Assembly: GCA_017414505.1 (NCBI GenBank)
Contig: JAFQLQ010000045.1
Location: forward strand, 36,354 to 100,353
DNA: 64,000 nucleotides
Direction of reading: 5' to 3'
DNA from: Clostridia bacterium
GTDB lineage: Bacteria > Bacillota > Clostridia > UMGS1840 > HGM11507
Shown in pieces: positions 1-8,388 of this stretch (position 1 is the first letter of the stretch; every line of letters starts with the position of its first letter). The notes under the pieces were generated by a model, which saw only the letters and a list, made by a program, of their open reading frames with translations, did not search any database and was not told the origin of the DNA. A program made the position numbers and the translations under genes.

Positions 1-257
1 CTCCGGTTATGATTCTTGATGAAGCTACTTCTTCCATTGATACACGTACCGAAGCAATTGTTCAAAGAGGTATGGATAAGCTTATGGAGGGAAGAACTGT
101 TTTTGTTATTGCACACAGGCTTTCAACTGTTAAAAATTCCGATGTTATAATGGTTCTTGACCACGGTGAAATTATAGAAAGAGGCACTCACGATGACCTT
201 ATAAAAGAAAAAGGCGTTTATTATCAGCTTTATACCGGTGCGTTTGAACTGGAATAA
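1..257 (+). CDS. ABC transporter ATP-binding protein, C-terminal fragment
   Basis: This is the 3' end of an ATPase gene that begins before the window; the reading frame is already open at base 3. The visible part holds the Walker B/D-loop (VMILDEATSSID) and the H-loop (IAHRLSTVKNSD), followed by the usual short tail with IIERGTHDDLI. This tail is typical of exporter-type ABC proteins with a fused membrane domain and nucleotide-binding domain (MsbA/LmrA/MdlB-like). The fusion itself lies outside the window, so substrate and exact type cannot be stated. Confidence 0.9.
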   Translation, partial: PVMILDEATSSIDTRTEAIVQRGMDKLMEGRTVFVIAHRLSTVKNSDVIMVLDHGEIIERGTHDDLIKEKGVYYQLYTGAFELE

Positions 258-262
258 AAATT

Positions 263-295
263 ATCCCCTTTCGTTAGACGAAGGGGGATTTGCTT
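263..295. terminator. Bidirectional intrinsic terminator between convergent genes
   Basis: A hairpin of about 12 bp (ATCCCCTTTCGT, TAG loop, ACGAAGGGGGAT, one G-T wobble) sits between the end of the ABC gene and the stop codon of the convergent PHP gene. T-rich sequence flanks it on both strands, so it can serve both transcripts. Confidence 0.7.
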
Positions 296-1108
296 TTACA
301 AATCATATGCAATTGCTTTTCTGTTTTTATAATAATAGCATTTTTTAAAGCCTGTTTCCTTTAAAAAGGCTATTGCTTCGTTAAAACCGTTACCAATATT
401 TTCAGAAATATGGGCATCTGAACCAAGAGTTATAAGATATCCGCCCATTTCGTAATATTTTTTAATAATCCATTCATCCGGCATAAGGGTATTGAACGCA
501 GTGCCAATTCCCGATGTATTTATTTCCATAGCAATTGAATTTTTTATTATATATTCAAGAATTTTTGTAATTTGTTCTTCGTAATCCCTGCTTGAAATGC
601 TGCGGTTATATTTTCCGTTTATATAGCGGAGAGGACAGGTAAGATGTGCCATTATATCGCAGGGGAGTGTTGTAAGAGTTGTAAATACATCGTCAAAATA
701 TGTATGCATAAATTCATTTAACTCTTCAGAGGAAAAATCAGAAAAATCAATCAACGAATAAGGTCGGTCGCTTTTTTTGTGCTTTACTTCGTGCACTGAG
801 CCAATTATAACATCATAGTTGTGGTTTAGCAGAATATCATTTGTATATTCCATGTTAAAAATGCTTTCACCGATTTCTATTCCTTTTAAAACTTCGGGAG
901 TTCCGCTTGAAAGCTTGTTGACTTTTTCCGCTTCTTTTAAGGAATTTGCAATACGTTTTTTTACATTGTGTTCAATATAATACTGAATGTCGCAATGGTC
1001 AGTTACTGCAATGGCAGATATGCCTTTGGTTTTTGCAGATTTTGCAGAATCTACCGCAAAACCGCTTCCATCGTGTGAATTGTGGGTGTGGGTGTGCATA
1101 TCAAACAT
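296..1108 (-). CDS. PHP-domain histidinol-phosphatase family protein (HisJ/HisK-like)
   Basis: This 270-residue protein has the polymerase-and-histidinol-phosphatase (PHP) metal-binding fold. Visible metal-ligand motifs are HTHTHNSHDGSG at the N-terminus, VTDHCD near residue 37, the GIEIGE glutamate, IIGSVHEV, MAHLTCPLRY, and the C-terminal LGSDAH. Order and length match the HisJ/HisK histidinol-phosphatases, which release phosphate from L-histidinol phosphate in histidine synthesis. No other his gene is nearby, so it may instead be one of the many PHP phosphoesterases of unknown substrate. The start is supported by GGAGG 5 bases upstream, and the gene diverges from the polymerase gene. Confidence 0.8.
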   Translation of the reverse strand: MFDMHTHTHNSHDGSGFAVDSAKSAKTKGISAIAVTDHCDIQYYIEHNVKKRIANSLKEAEKVNKLSSGTPEVLKGIEIGESIFNMEYTNDILLNHNYDVIIGSVHEVKHKKSDRPYSLIDFSDFSSEELNEFMHTYFDDVFTTLTTLPCDIMAHLTCPLRYINGKYNRSISSRDYEEQITKILEYIIKNSIAMEINTSGIGTAFNTLMPDEWIIKKYYEMGGYLITLGSDAHISENIGNGFNEAIAFLKETGFKKCYYYKNRKAIAYDL

Positions 1109-1137
1109 AGTTAACCTCCGAAAAACATTATACAGAT

Positions 1138-1166
1138 ACTATAATACCAAAAATAAAAATTGTCAA
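1138..1166 (-). promoter_or_regulatory. SigA-type promoter of the PHP gene
   Basis: On the minus strand TTGACA (1166-1161) is followed by a 17-bp spacer and TATAGT (1143-1138), about 30 bases before the start codon. Confidence 0.7.
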
Positions 1167-1190
1167 TATCGTTTCAATTTTATTTTTTTG

Positions 1191-1220
1191 TTGCAATAAC
1201 ACCGCATATTGTGGTAAAAT
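1191..1220 (+). promoter_or_regulatory. Likely promoter of the Y-family polymerase gene
   Basis: TTGCAA at 1191-1196, an 18-bp spacer and TAAAAT at 1215-1220 lie just before the ribosome binding site. No clear LexA-type (GAAC-N4-GTTC) box was seen, so SOS control is not supported by sequence. Confidence 0.45.
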
Positions 1221-1239
1221 ATATTGGGAGGTGAGAAAA

Positions 1240-2505
1240 CTGCAAAAAATTTATATGTGTATTGATTTAAAATCCTTTTACGCATCGGTTGAATGTGTTG
1301 AGAGGGGACTTGATCCCATGAAGGTAAATCTTGTTGTTGCCGATCCCGAAAGGTCGGAAAAAACCATATGTCTTGCTGTTTCTCCTGCCCTTAAAGCGCT
1401 CGGTGTAAAAAACCGGTGCAGAATTTTTGAAATTCCGAAAAATATAGAATACATTGTTGCTGAGCCCCGAATGCAGCTTTATATAGATTATTCTGCTAAA
1501 ATTTATGGGATTTATCTTAAATATATTTCCAAGGATGATATCCATGTTTATTCCATAGACGAGGTTTTTATTGATGCCACAAATTATCTTGAATTTTATC
1601 ATACAACGGCAAGAGATTTAAGCAAAATGATTACCGATGAAATTTATAACACTCTCGGAATACGTTCAACCTGCGGAATAGGCACAAATATGTATCTTGC
1701 AAAGGTGGCTCTTGATATAACTGCAAAGCACGCCGATGATTTTATTGGTTTTTTAAGCGAGGAGACCTACAAAAAAACATTATGGGACCATCGTCCTCTT
1801 ACAGATTTCTGGCGTGTGGGTAATGGTACTGCAAACAGACTTGCCCGTTACGGAATATTTACCATGAGGGATATTGCCGGGGCAGATGAGGATTTTTTAT
1901 ACAGAATTTTCGGCATAGATGCCGAGCTTCTTATTGACCATGCTTATGGAATTGAACCCACCACTATTGCTGATATAAAAAGTTACAAGGCGAAAGCAAA
2001 CTGTCTTACAAGCGGTCAGGTGCTTATGCGTGACTATAATTTTGAGGAAGGCCGTCTTATTGTTAAGGAAATGATGGATTTATTATGTCTTGATTTGTCG
2101 GATAAGGATTTGGTTACAAATTCCATAACGCTTCACGTTGGATATTCCAATAAGCTGGATTTAAAGCCGGCTCACGGAACAACTTCTTTAAGAAGTGAAA
2201 CCAATAATGCTGAGGTTATGGTGGATGCTGTTTCTTATTTGTATGAAAAAATTGTTAATCCTAAGTTTCCTATACGGCGTGTTAACATAACCTGCAATCA
2301 CGTTGTGGAGGAGCAATTCCGTCAGTTTTCTATGTTTGATGAGGAAGAACACACAGATAAAAACCGCCGTATTCAGAAAACGGTTGTTAATATAAAGAAA
2401 AAATACGGCAGAAATTCCATTGTAAAGGGTATGAATTTACAGGATGCCGCCACTACAATGGATCGGAACCGTCAGATTGGAGGGCATAAAAGTGGAGAAA
2501 AATAG
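1240..2505 (+). CDS. Y-family DNA polymerase (UmuC/DinB superfamily)
   Basis: Translesion DNA polymerase of the UmuC/DinB superfamily, about 422 residues. The palm motif CIDLKSFYASVECVERG opens the protein, and the second catalytic acidic motif YSIDEVFID follows near residue 105. STCGIGTNMYLAKVALD, a helix-hairpin-helix-like segment (FWRVGNGTANRLARYGI) and a C-terminal little-finger domain complete the usual order. Start choice is unusual: GGGAGGTGAG (1226-1235) is a near-perfect Shine-Dalgarno sequence, which makes GTG 1231 part of the ribosome site. CTG 1240 lies at ideal spacing and gives MQKIYMCIDLKSFYASVE, while ATG 1255 is too far away. A YolD-like gene overlaps its 3' end, as is typical of Firmicutes damage-tolerance operons. 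Confidence 0.85.
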   Translation: MQKIYMCIDLKSFYASVECVERGLDPMKVNLVVADPERSEKTICLAVSPALKALGVKNRCRIFEIPKNIEYIVAEPRMQLYIDYSAKIYGIYLKYISKDDIHVYSIDEVFIDATNYLEFYHTTARDLSKMITDEIYNTLGIRSTCGIGTNMYLAKVALDITAKHADDFIGFLSEETYKKTLWDHRPLTDFWRVGNGTANRLARYGIFTMRDIAGADEDFLYRIFGIDAELLIDHAYGIEPTTIADIKSYKAKANCLTSGQVLMRDYNFEEGRLIVKEMMDLLCLDLSDKDLVTNSITLHVGYSNKLDLKPAHGTTSLRSETNNAEVMVDAVSYLYEKIVNPKFPIRRVNITCNHVVEEQFRQFSMFDEEEHTDKNRRIQKTVVNIKKKYGRNSIVKGMNLQDAATTMDRNRQIGGHKSGEK

Positions 2506-2650
2506 CCGTCCTAAAATGAGCAGGGCAGACCGTGCAAAGCAGTTTGCACCATTTTCTGCACTGCGAGGCTTGTATGAAGCTCTTGAAGCCAAGGAAAAGG
2601 AAATAGAACTGGAAAAGGAACAGAAAACAGAGCCGTTTACGGAATGTTGA
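2492..2650 (+). CDS. YolD-like small protein
   Basis: A 52-residue protein whose start is set by GGAGG at 2479-2483 followed 8 bases later by GTG 2492; it overlaps the polymerase gene by 14 bases. The core SRADRAKQFAPFSALRGL resembles the YolD family (aromatic/Pro-Phe-Ala-Ser motif), small proteins encoded directly downstream of Y-family polymerases in Bacillus and Clostridia. The rest is a charged, probably helical tail (EALEAKEKEIELEKEQK). The context supports a role with the polymerase. The molecular function is not established here. Confidence 0.65.
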   Translation: MEKNSRPKMSRADRAKQFAPFSALRGLYEALEAKEKEIELEKEQKTEPFTEC

Positions 2651-2660
2651 GAGGATTTTT

Positions 2661-3887
2661 ATGGAAAAAGTTGTTTTAATAGGTGCGGCATTGCCCGATG
2701 ATAAAAATGCCGAAAAAAGTATGGCGGAGCTTGAAATGCTTGCCGAAACTGCAGATTGTGAAACTGCCGCATATTTTCTTCAGAATGTGAAGGCATATGA
2801 TTGCCGTACTTATGTTGGAAGCGGAAAGGTAGAAGAAATAAAGGAATTTATTGATGTAAATGATGTTACAATGGCGATTGTAGATGCGGAGCTTTCCGGC
2901 TCGGTAACACGAAATTTGGAGGATGAACTGGGTGTTACGGTAATAGACCGCAGCCGTCTTATTCTGGATATTTTTGCGGCACGTGCAACCTCCAAAGAGG
3001 GAAAATGTCAGGTTGAGCTTGCTCAGCTTAAATACATTCTGCCACGTCTTTCGGGAATTGGCAGAAGCTTATCACGTTTGGGCGGAGGTATAGGTACAAG
3101 AGGCCCCGGTGAAACCAAGCTTGAAACCGATAGACGTCATATAAGGGCACGCATTGAGCATCTTACCGAGGAGCTTAAGGATATAGAAAAACACAGAAGC
3201 AATATAAGAAAAAAACGTCAGAGAGAGGAAATACCGGTTGTGGCACTTGTCGGATACACAAATGTTGGTAAATCCTCCCTTATGAACTGCCTTACCGATG
3301 CAGATGCTTATGTTGAAAACAAGCTTTTTGCAACTCTTGATCCTCTTATGAGAAAGCTTCGTGTAAGTGATACTCTGGAGGTTGTTTTAAGCGATACGGT
3401 AGGTTTTGTAAGCAAGCTTCCTCATCACCTTGTAGAGGCGTTTAAATCCACTCTGGAGGAAACGAAATATGCCGACCTTATTCTGCACGTTGTGGATTCC
3501 TCCTCGGAAGAAATTGAAATGCAGATGCAGGTGGTTGATAAAATTTTAAACGAGCTTGAGGTAACTGATAAGCCGGTGATTACGGTGTTTAACAAAACAG
3601 ATATAAAAGAACCGCCTTCTTACCTTTGCACCAGAGATACGGTTAATATTTCGGTAAAAAACAAAGAAAACATATCCGCACTTCTGGAGCTTATCGAGAA
3701 AAAGTTAAACGACGGAAAAATTAATCTTACTCTTATGATACCCTACACAGAGGGAAAAATTTTAGGCGAGCTTTACAAAAACAATCTTATTTTAGAGGAA
3801 GAATGTACCGATAAGGGAACAAAGGTAAAGGTTTTTGTAGAGGAAGCACGATATAACAGTTTAAAGGAATATATTTACGATGAATGA
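2661..3887 (+). CDS. hflX: GTPase HflX
   Basis: Ribosome-associated GTPase that splits stalled or heat-damaged 70S ribosomes in characterised bacteria. The 408-residue protein has the N-terminal HflX domain, the signature GGGIGTRGPGETKLETDRR near residue 145, a coiled linker, then the G domain: G1 GYTNVGKSS (about residue 197), G3 DTVGF and G4 NKTD, and a short C-terminal domain. It follows the YolD gene by 10 bases with GAGAGG upstream and overlaps the next gene by 8 bases, so the three are probably one transcript. Confidence 0.95.
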   Translation: MEKVVLIGAALPDDKNAEKSMAELEMLAETADCETAAYFLQNVKAYDCRTYVGSGKVEEIKEFIDVNDVTMAIVDAELSGSVTRNLEDELGVTVIDRSRLILDIFAARATSKEGKCQVELAQLKYILPRLSGIGRSLSRLGGGIGTRGPGETKLETDRRHIRARIEHLTEELKDIEKHRSNIRKKRQREEIPVVALVGYTNVGKSSLMNCLTDADAYVENKLFATLDPLMRKLRVSDTLEVVLSDTVGFVSKLPHHLVEAFKSTLEETKYADLILHVVDSSSEEIEMQMQVVDKILNELEVTDKPVITVFNKTDIKEPPSYLCTRDTVNISVKNKENISALLELIEKKLNDGKINLTLMIPYTEGKILGELYKNNLILEEECTDKGTKVKVFVEEARYNSLKEYIYDE

Positions 3888-4503
3888 TAAATTTCTTGTT
3901 CCGCTTAAGGAAGCAAAGGCGGAAATAACCGAAAAAAAATCTGTTTTTATAGGAAGAATTAAAAATGTTGAAACCGAAGAGGAGGCTCTTTCCTATCTTG
4001 AGGAAATTAGAAAGCTTCACAGAGATGCAACTCATAATGTTTACGCTTATCAGATAAGAGAAAACAATATTGCACGTTTTTCGGATGACGGTGAGCCTGC
4101 AAAAACTGCAGGAGCACCCATTATGGAGCTTATTAAAAACGAAAACATAACCAATGTTATAATAGTTGTAACACGTTATTTTGGCGGCACACTGCTTGGC
4201 ACAGGCGGACTTGTAAAGGCTTATCAGCGTTCTGCAAAGGAAGCTGTAAATGCCGCAGGCATAGGCGAGCAGACAAAGTGCACAGAGTTTGTTATAACTG
4301 CTGATTATACCCTCTGGGGCAAGGTGGAATATGAGCTTAATAATTCAGGTGTTCTTGTTCTGGATTCTGAATATACCGATTCGGTAAGCGTTGCGGCTCT
4401 TTGCCCGAATGAGGATTTTGATGCCTTTGTAAAACGTATTACCGATGTTACAAACGGAAAATGTCAGCCGGTTGTTACAGGCGAGCGTTTTCATGTGTTT
4501 TAG
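3880..4503 (+). CDS. YigZ/IMPACT family protein
   Basis: A 207-residue member of the YigZ/YvyE (UPF0029, IMPACT N-terminal) family. The diagnostic stretch is TRYFGGTLLGTGGLVKAY near residue 93-110, preceded by HNVYAYQIRENNIARFSDDGEPAKTAG in two blocks; the C-terminal part is the ferredoxin-like DUF1949 type. Family members are linked to translation regulation and nucleic-acid or nucleotide binding, but no reaction is proven. It is translationally coupled to hflX by the 8-base overlap. Confidence 0.85.
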   Translation: MNDKFLVPLKEAKAEITEKKSVFIGRIKNVETEEEALSYLEEIRKLHRDATHNVYAYQIRENNIARFSDDGEPAKTAGAPIMELIKNENITNVIIVVTRYFGGTLLGTGGLVKAYQRSAKEAVNAAGIGEQTKCTEFVITADYTLWGKVEYELNNSGVLVLDSEYTDSVSVAALCPNEDFDAFVKRITDVTNGKCQPVVTGERFHVF

Positions 4504-4586
4504 TAACCTGTTGAGAGTAAATTTTTCTTTTAATTACAAAATTTAAAAAAAATTCATTAAAAAGTCTTTTCTTTTTTGTGAATATG

Positions 4587-4595
4587 TGATATAAT
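4587..4595 (+). promoter_or_regulatory. Extended -10 promoter before the LCP gene
   Basis: TGATATAAT, an extended -10 (TGn plus TATAAT at 4590-4595), lies 58 bases before the LCP start codon in an AT-rich gap. No convincing -35 hexamer is present. Confidence 0.45.
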
Positions 4596-4652
4596 TAATC
4601 CAAATTGTCTACTAAGCATTAAATCAAAAGAAAAATTTTTGGAGATGTTCGG

Positions 4653-5615
4653 ATGAATTTTAAGAAATATATAAAAATAGTAAGTATGACAATGCTTATA
4701 CTTATAGCAGTTTTTGCAGGTATGTATGCAGCTAACTACAGTATGGATGTTCACAGCCTTTTCAACGGCGTTTTTGTGGATGAGGATGCCGGTGTTTCTA
4801 AAATTGAAGGCGGCAGGGTAAATGTTCTTCTGCTTGCCACCGATAAGGGTGGATTCCTTACAGATACCATTATGGTTGCTTCTTTTGATAAGGAAAGAAA
4901 TGTTGTTAATCTGCTTTCTATTCCCAGAGATACAAGAGTTAAGGTTAATAACCGAAACTATAAAATCAACTCCCTTTACGGAATGGGAAAAGAGGGTAAG
5001 CGCCAGGAGCTTGTTATTGAAAAAATAACAGAGATTACCGGGCTTCCCATAAACTACTATGCTGTTGTTGATCCTGACGGATTTGGTGATATTATTGATA
5101 TTTTAGGCGGCGTTGAAATTGATGTTCCGCAGAGAATGTATTATGTGGATCCAACTCAGGATTTGTATATTGACCTTTATCCCGGTCTTCAGGTTTTAGA
5201 TGGGGACAAGGCGGAACAGTTCTGCCGTTTCCGTTCCGGTTATGCAAATGCGGATTTAGGAAGAATTGAGGCTCAGCAGATGTTCATAAGCGAGCTTGTT
5301 AAGCAGAAGCTTAAACCCAAATATCTGCTTAAAGCAAGACCTCTGTTTAAGGAAATTCAGGAAAATCTTAAAACCAATATCGGTTTGGGTGATATGACAA
5401 CATTTTTACCGTTAATTAAGCTTCTTGATCCTGAATGTCTTGATTCCTATCAGCTTCCCGGTTATCCGAATATGATTGGCGGAGCTTCCTATTTCATTTG
5501 TGACGATGAAGAAACTGCTGAACTTATTGATACTGTGTTCTTAGGCAACGTACCCGAGGAAGAAACACTTGAGGGAGAAGACGGCAAAGAAACAGGTAAA
5601 AAATCGGAGGAATAG
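4653..5615 (+). CDS. LytR-CpsA-Psr (LCP) family cell-wall glycopolymer transferase
   Basis: LCP enzymes move undecaprenyl-linked glycopolymers (teichoic acids, capsule) onto peptidoglycan outside the membrane. This 320-residue protein has one N-terminal membrane anchor (residues about 8-28) and the LCP core: NVLLLATDKGGFLTDTIMVAS, LLSIPRDTRV, a KINSLYGMG segment, and FCRFRSGYANADLGRIEAQQ, which supplies the conserved arginines and aspartate that bind the polyprenyl pyrophosphate. The C-terminal tail is acidic (EEETLEGEDGKETG). GGAG 9 bases upstream supports the ATG. The phosphohexomutase begins 3 bases after the stop, suggesting coupled supply of sugar phosphates for envelope glycans. Confidence 0.9.
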   Translation: MNFKKYIKIVSMTMLILIAVFAGMYAANYSMDVHSLFNGVFVDEDAGVSKIEGGRVNVLLLATDKGGFLTDTIMVASFDKERNVVNLLSIPRDTRVKVNNRNYKINSLYGMGKEGKRQELVIEKITEITGLPINYYAVVDPDGFGDIIDILGGVEIDVPQRMYYVDPTQDLYIDLYPGLQVLDGDKAEQFCRFRSGYANADLGRIEAQQMFISELVKQKLKPKYLLKARPLFKEIQENLKTNIGLGDMTTFLPLIKLLDPECLDSYQLPGYPNMIGGASYFICDDEETAELIDTVFLGNVPEEETLEGEDGKETGKKSEE

Positions 5616-5618
5616 AAA

Positions 5619-6944
5619 ATGTCTGCTTTTAAGGCATATGATATAAGAGGAATTTATAATAAGGATTTTGATAAAGATACAGCTTACAGAATTGGTTTTT
5701 TCTTAAAGGATTTATTTGGAGCAAAATCAATTGCCGTTGGCCGTGATTGCCGTTTAAGCTCGGATGAAATTTTTGAATATCTCACAAAAGGTATAACCGA
5801 TTCCGGCTGCGATGTGGTGGATTTAGGCTTAACTACCACTCCAATGACTTATTTTGCGGCTTTTGAAAAGGGCTTTGAAACTGCAGTTATGATAACTGCA
5901 TCCCACAATCCTAAAAATTACAACGGATTTAAAATTTCCGGTCCGAATGCTGTTCCTGTGGGAAAAGAAAGCGGACTTGCCGACCTTGAAAAATGGGTTA
6001 ACGAAAAGGATGTTTCTGTTTCCGTAAATAAAGGAAAGATAACTTCTCTTGATATAAAAAATGAATACATAAAATTTATGAAAGAAAAAATTGCCGATAT
6101 TTCCAGTCTTAATTTTGCTGTGGACTGTTCAAACGGTTCTTCGGCGGTTATTTCAAAAGAAATTTTCGGGGATAAGGCAATTTATTTAAACGATGTGCCG
6201 GACGGGAATTTTCCCGGTCACAGTCCTAATCCGATGATGGAATCGGCACGAAAGGATTTAAAAGCCTGCGTTAAGGAAAATGCTCTTGATATCGGTATTA
6301 TTTTTGACGGTGACGCCGACAGGGTAATGTTTCTTGATAATAAAGGAAAATACATCTCTCCCGACCTTATTCTGTGCGTACTTGCAAATGCACTTATTGA
6401 AGAAGAGGGCGAATGTGTTGTAATGGATATACGAAGCTCAAAGGCGGTGTATTATTACGTTAAGGAGCTTCTGGCTGAGCCTATTATCTGGAAGGTTGGG
6501 CACGCATATGCTAAAGCGAAAATCCGTGAAACGGGCGCGCTTTTTGGCGGAGAGCTTGCAGGGCACTATTATTTTAAAGATTTCGGCTGCTGCGATTCCG
6601 GCGTTCTTGCCGCAATTTATGTTCTTAATACTCTTGCGGAGTTTAAAGAGGACGGATACGAAATAGCAGATATTATCAAGGAATTTTCGGTTTTTGCATC
6701 TTCGGGAGAGCTTAATTTTAAAACAGATAATAAAGACGAAATAATTAAAAAGGTAACCAGGCATTATAAGAAAAAAGATTATATCAAATTTTATGATTTT
6801 GACGGTATCCGCTACGAGTTTGATGAATGGTGGTTCAATATGCGTAAATCCAATACAGAACCCTATTTAAGACTGGTGGTTGAGGCTAAAGATAAAAAAA
6901 TGCTTGAGGAAAAAATTGAAGAACTTAAAAAATTTATAATATAA
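5619..6944 (+). CDS. Phosphomannomutase/phosphoglucomutase
   Basis: Alpha-D-phosphohexomutase, 441 residues, interconverting hexose 6- and 1-phosphates for nucleotide-sugar and envelope synthesis. All four family motifs are present: the phosphoserine loop TASHNPKNYNG (Ser95), the metal loop DGDADR (about residue 232), the sugar-binding GGELAG and the phosphate-binding RKSNTEPYLRL at the C-terminus. This set and length match the ManB/AlgC group rather than GlmM. Its ribosome site is inside the end of the LCP gene, so the two are probably co-translated. Confidence 0.9.
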   Translation: MSAFKAYDIRGIYNKDFDKDTAYRIGFFLKDLFGAKSIAVGRDCRLSSDEIFEYLTKGITDSGCDVVDLGLTTTPMTYFAAFEKGFETAVMITASHNPKNYNGFKISGPNAVPVGKESGLADLEKWVNEKDVSVSVNKGKITSLDIKNEYIKFMKEKIADISSLNFAVDCSNGSSAVISKEIFGDKAIYLNDVPDGNFPGHSPNPMMESARKDLKACVKENALDIGIIFDGDADRVMFLDNKGKYISPDLILCVLANALIEEEGECVVMDIRSSKAVYYYVKELLAEPIIWKVGHAYAKAKIRETGALFGGELAGHYYFKDFGCCDSGVLAAIYVLNTLAEFKEDGYEIADIIKEFSVFASSGELNFKTDNKDEIIKKVTRHYKKKDYIKFYDFDGIRYEFDEWWFNMRKSNTEPYLRLVVEAKDKKMLEEKIEELKKFII

Positions 6945-6997
6945 TTCAGAAAATTATCCATAATATTAGTAATTCACAAAGAAAGGAATACAATATT

Positions 6998-7213
6998 ATG
7001 GATAATCTTGCTTTAATTCTAACAATCATCGGTGCAATCAACTGGGGTTCAATAGGATTTTTTGGCTTCGACATTGTAGGAACAATCTTCGGTGGCCAGG
7101 GCTCCTTGCTTGCAAGAATTATTTTTGCCGTTGTCGGTCTTGCTGGACTGTGGGCAATTACGATTCTTTTTAAAGATAAAACTCCTCAGAATGTAACTCA
7201 CGTGCACCGCTAA
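6998..7213 (+). CDS. DUF378 family small membrane protein
   Basis: A 71-residue protein with two hydrophobic segments. The opening (LALILTIIGAINWGSIGFFG) with the Asn-Trp-Gly motif and the second segment (ARIIFAVVGLAGLWAI) are the signature of the DUF378/YuzA family, whose function is unknown. AAAGGAA 9 bases upstream supports the ATG. It lies between the mutase and a cation transporter. Confidence 0.85.
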   Translation: MDNLALILTIIGAINWGSIGFFGFDIVGTIFGGQGSLLARIIFAVVGLAGLWAITILFKDKTPQNVTHVHR

Positions 7214-7227
7214 AAAGGATGGTTTTT

Positions 7228-8388
7228 GTGACAAATTTAATTGTCAGACTTTTTGTTAAAAATTATGAAAATACTACCGACATGAAGGTAAGGGAAGCTT
7301 ACGGCAAAACTGCAGGTGCGGTGGGTATTTTCTGCAACCTTTTACTAAGCGTAATAAAAATTATAATCGGTTATCTGTCTGCCACAATTTCCATTGTGGC
7401 AGACGGATTCAACAACGTTTCCGATGCGGCATCTTCCATTGTAACTTTGCTTGGTTTCAAGCTTTCGGGTAAGCCTGCCGATAAGGAACACCCCTTTGGT
7501 CACGCAAGATATGAATACATATCGGGACTGATTGTAGCTTTCCTTATTATTTTTATCGGGTTTTCACTTTTTAAAACCTCGGTGGAAAAAATAATCACTC
7601 CTGAGCAGGCAAAAACGGGAATATGGTCGGTTGTAGTGCTTCTTTTTTCGGTTGTGTTAAAGTTGTGGATGACTGTTTTTAACAGAAAAATTGCCGAAAA
7701 AATCAATTCAAAAACACTTGTTGCTACTGCACAGGATTGCATTAATGACGTTTATGCAACCCTTGCGGTGCTTGTTTGCGTTTTTATTTCACGATTTACT
7801 GATTTTAACATTAACCCGATAGCAGGTCTTGGCGTGGCTGTTTTCATTATTATAAGCGGAATAAAGCTTGTTAAGGAAACGCTTGATCCTTTGCTTGGTC
7901 AGATGCCTGATGAGGAGCTATGCAAGGAAATTACCGATAAGGTAAAAGCTTATGAGGGAGTTATCGGTGTGCACGATCTTGTTGTGCACGATTACGGGCC
8001 GGGCAGACGCTTTGCAAGTATTCACGCTGAAGTTGACTACAAGCAGGATATTATGAAAAGTCACGAAATATGTGATAATATTGAAAGAGAACTGGGCGAA
8101 GAGCTCGGTATTGAAATCGTTGTTCATTTAGACCCGATTGTTACCGACGATGCACAGACAAATGTTCTTAAAGCCATAACGGAAAAATGTGTGAGGGAAA
8201 TAGATGAATCGCTGCACATTCACGATTTTCGTATTGTTAAGGCTATAAATTTTACCAACCTTATTTTTGATGTGGTTGTGCCTTTTGAATTTCCTTATTC
8301 CGAAGCGGAAACAAAGGCGCTTGTGGAGAAAAAAATAAAGGAGGTTGACACCTCCTATTTTGCAGTAATTTCCATTGACAGAGCTTAG
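7228..8388 (+). CDS. Cation diffusion facilitator family transporter
   Basis: CDF proteins export divalent metals (Zn, Fe, Mn, Co) in exchange for protons. About 386 residues, with six membrane segments and the metal-site residues in SIVADGFNNVSDAASS (TM2) and the TM5 region LVATAQDCINDVYATL, followed by HPFGHARYEYI after TM2. The cytoplasmic C-terminal domain (VHDLVVHDYGPG, HAEVDY) is ferredoxin-like, and an additional roughly 80-residue extension repeats that style, as in longer Clostridial CDF proteins. The ATG at 7219 abuts the AAAGG site, so GTG 7228 is the better start. The 3' end overlaps the convergent AraC gene by 4 bases. Confidence 0.88.
   Translation: MTNLIVRLFVKNYENTTDMKVREAYGKTAGAVGIFCNLLLSVIKIIIGYLSATISIVADGFNNVSDAASSIVTLLGFKLSGKPADKEHPFGHARYEYISGLIVAFLIIFIGFSLFKTSVEKIITPEQAKTGIWSVVVLLFSVVLKLWMTVFNRKIAEKINSKTLVATAQDCINDVYATLAVLVCVFISRFTDFNINPIAGLGVAVFIIISGIKLVKETLDPLLGQMPDEELCKEITDKVKAYEGVIGVHDLVVHDYGPGRRFASIHAEVDYKQDIMKSHEICDNIERELGEELGIEIVVHLDPIVTDDAQTNVLKAITEKCVREIDESLHIHDFRIVKAINFTNLIFDVVVPFEFPYSEAETKALVEKKIKEVDTSYFAVISIDRA

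Noticed and set aside
4519..4638. Inverted AT-rich segments (AAATTTTTCTTTT and its complement) before the LCP gene
   Set aside because: 13-bp match in extremely AT-rich DNA more than 90 bases apart; likely compositional chance.
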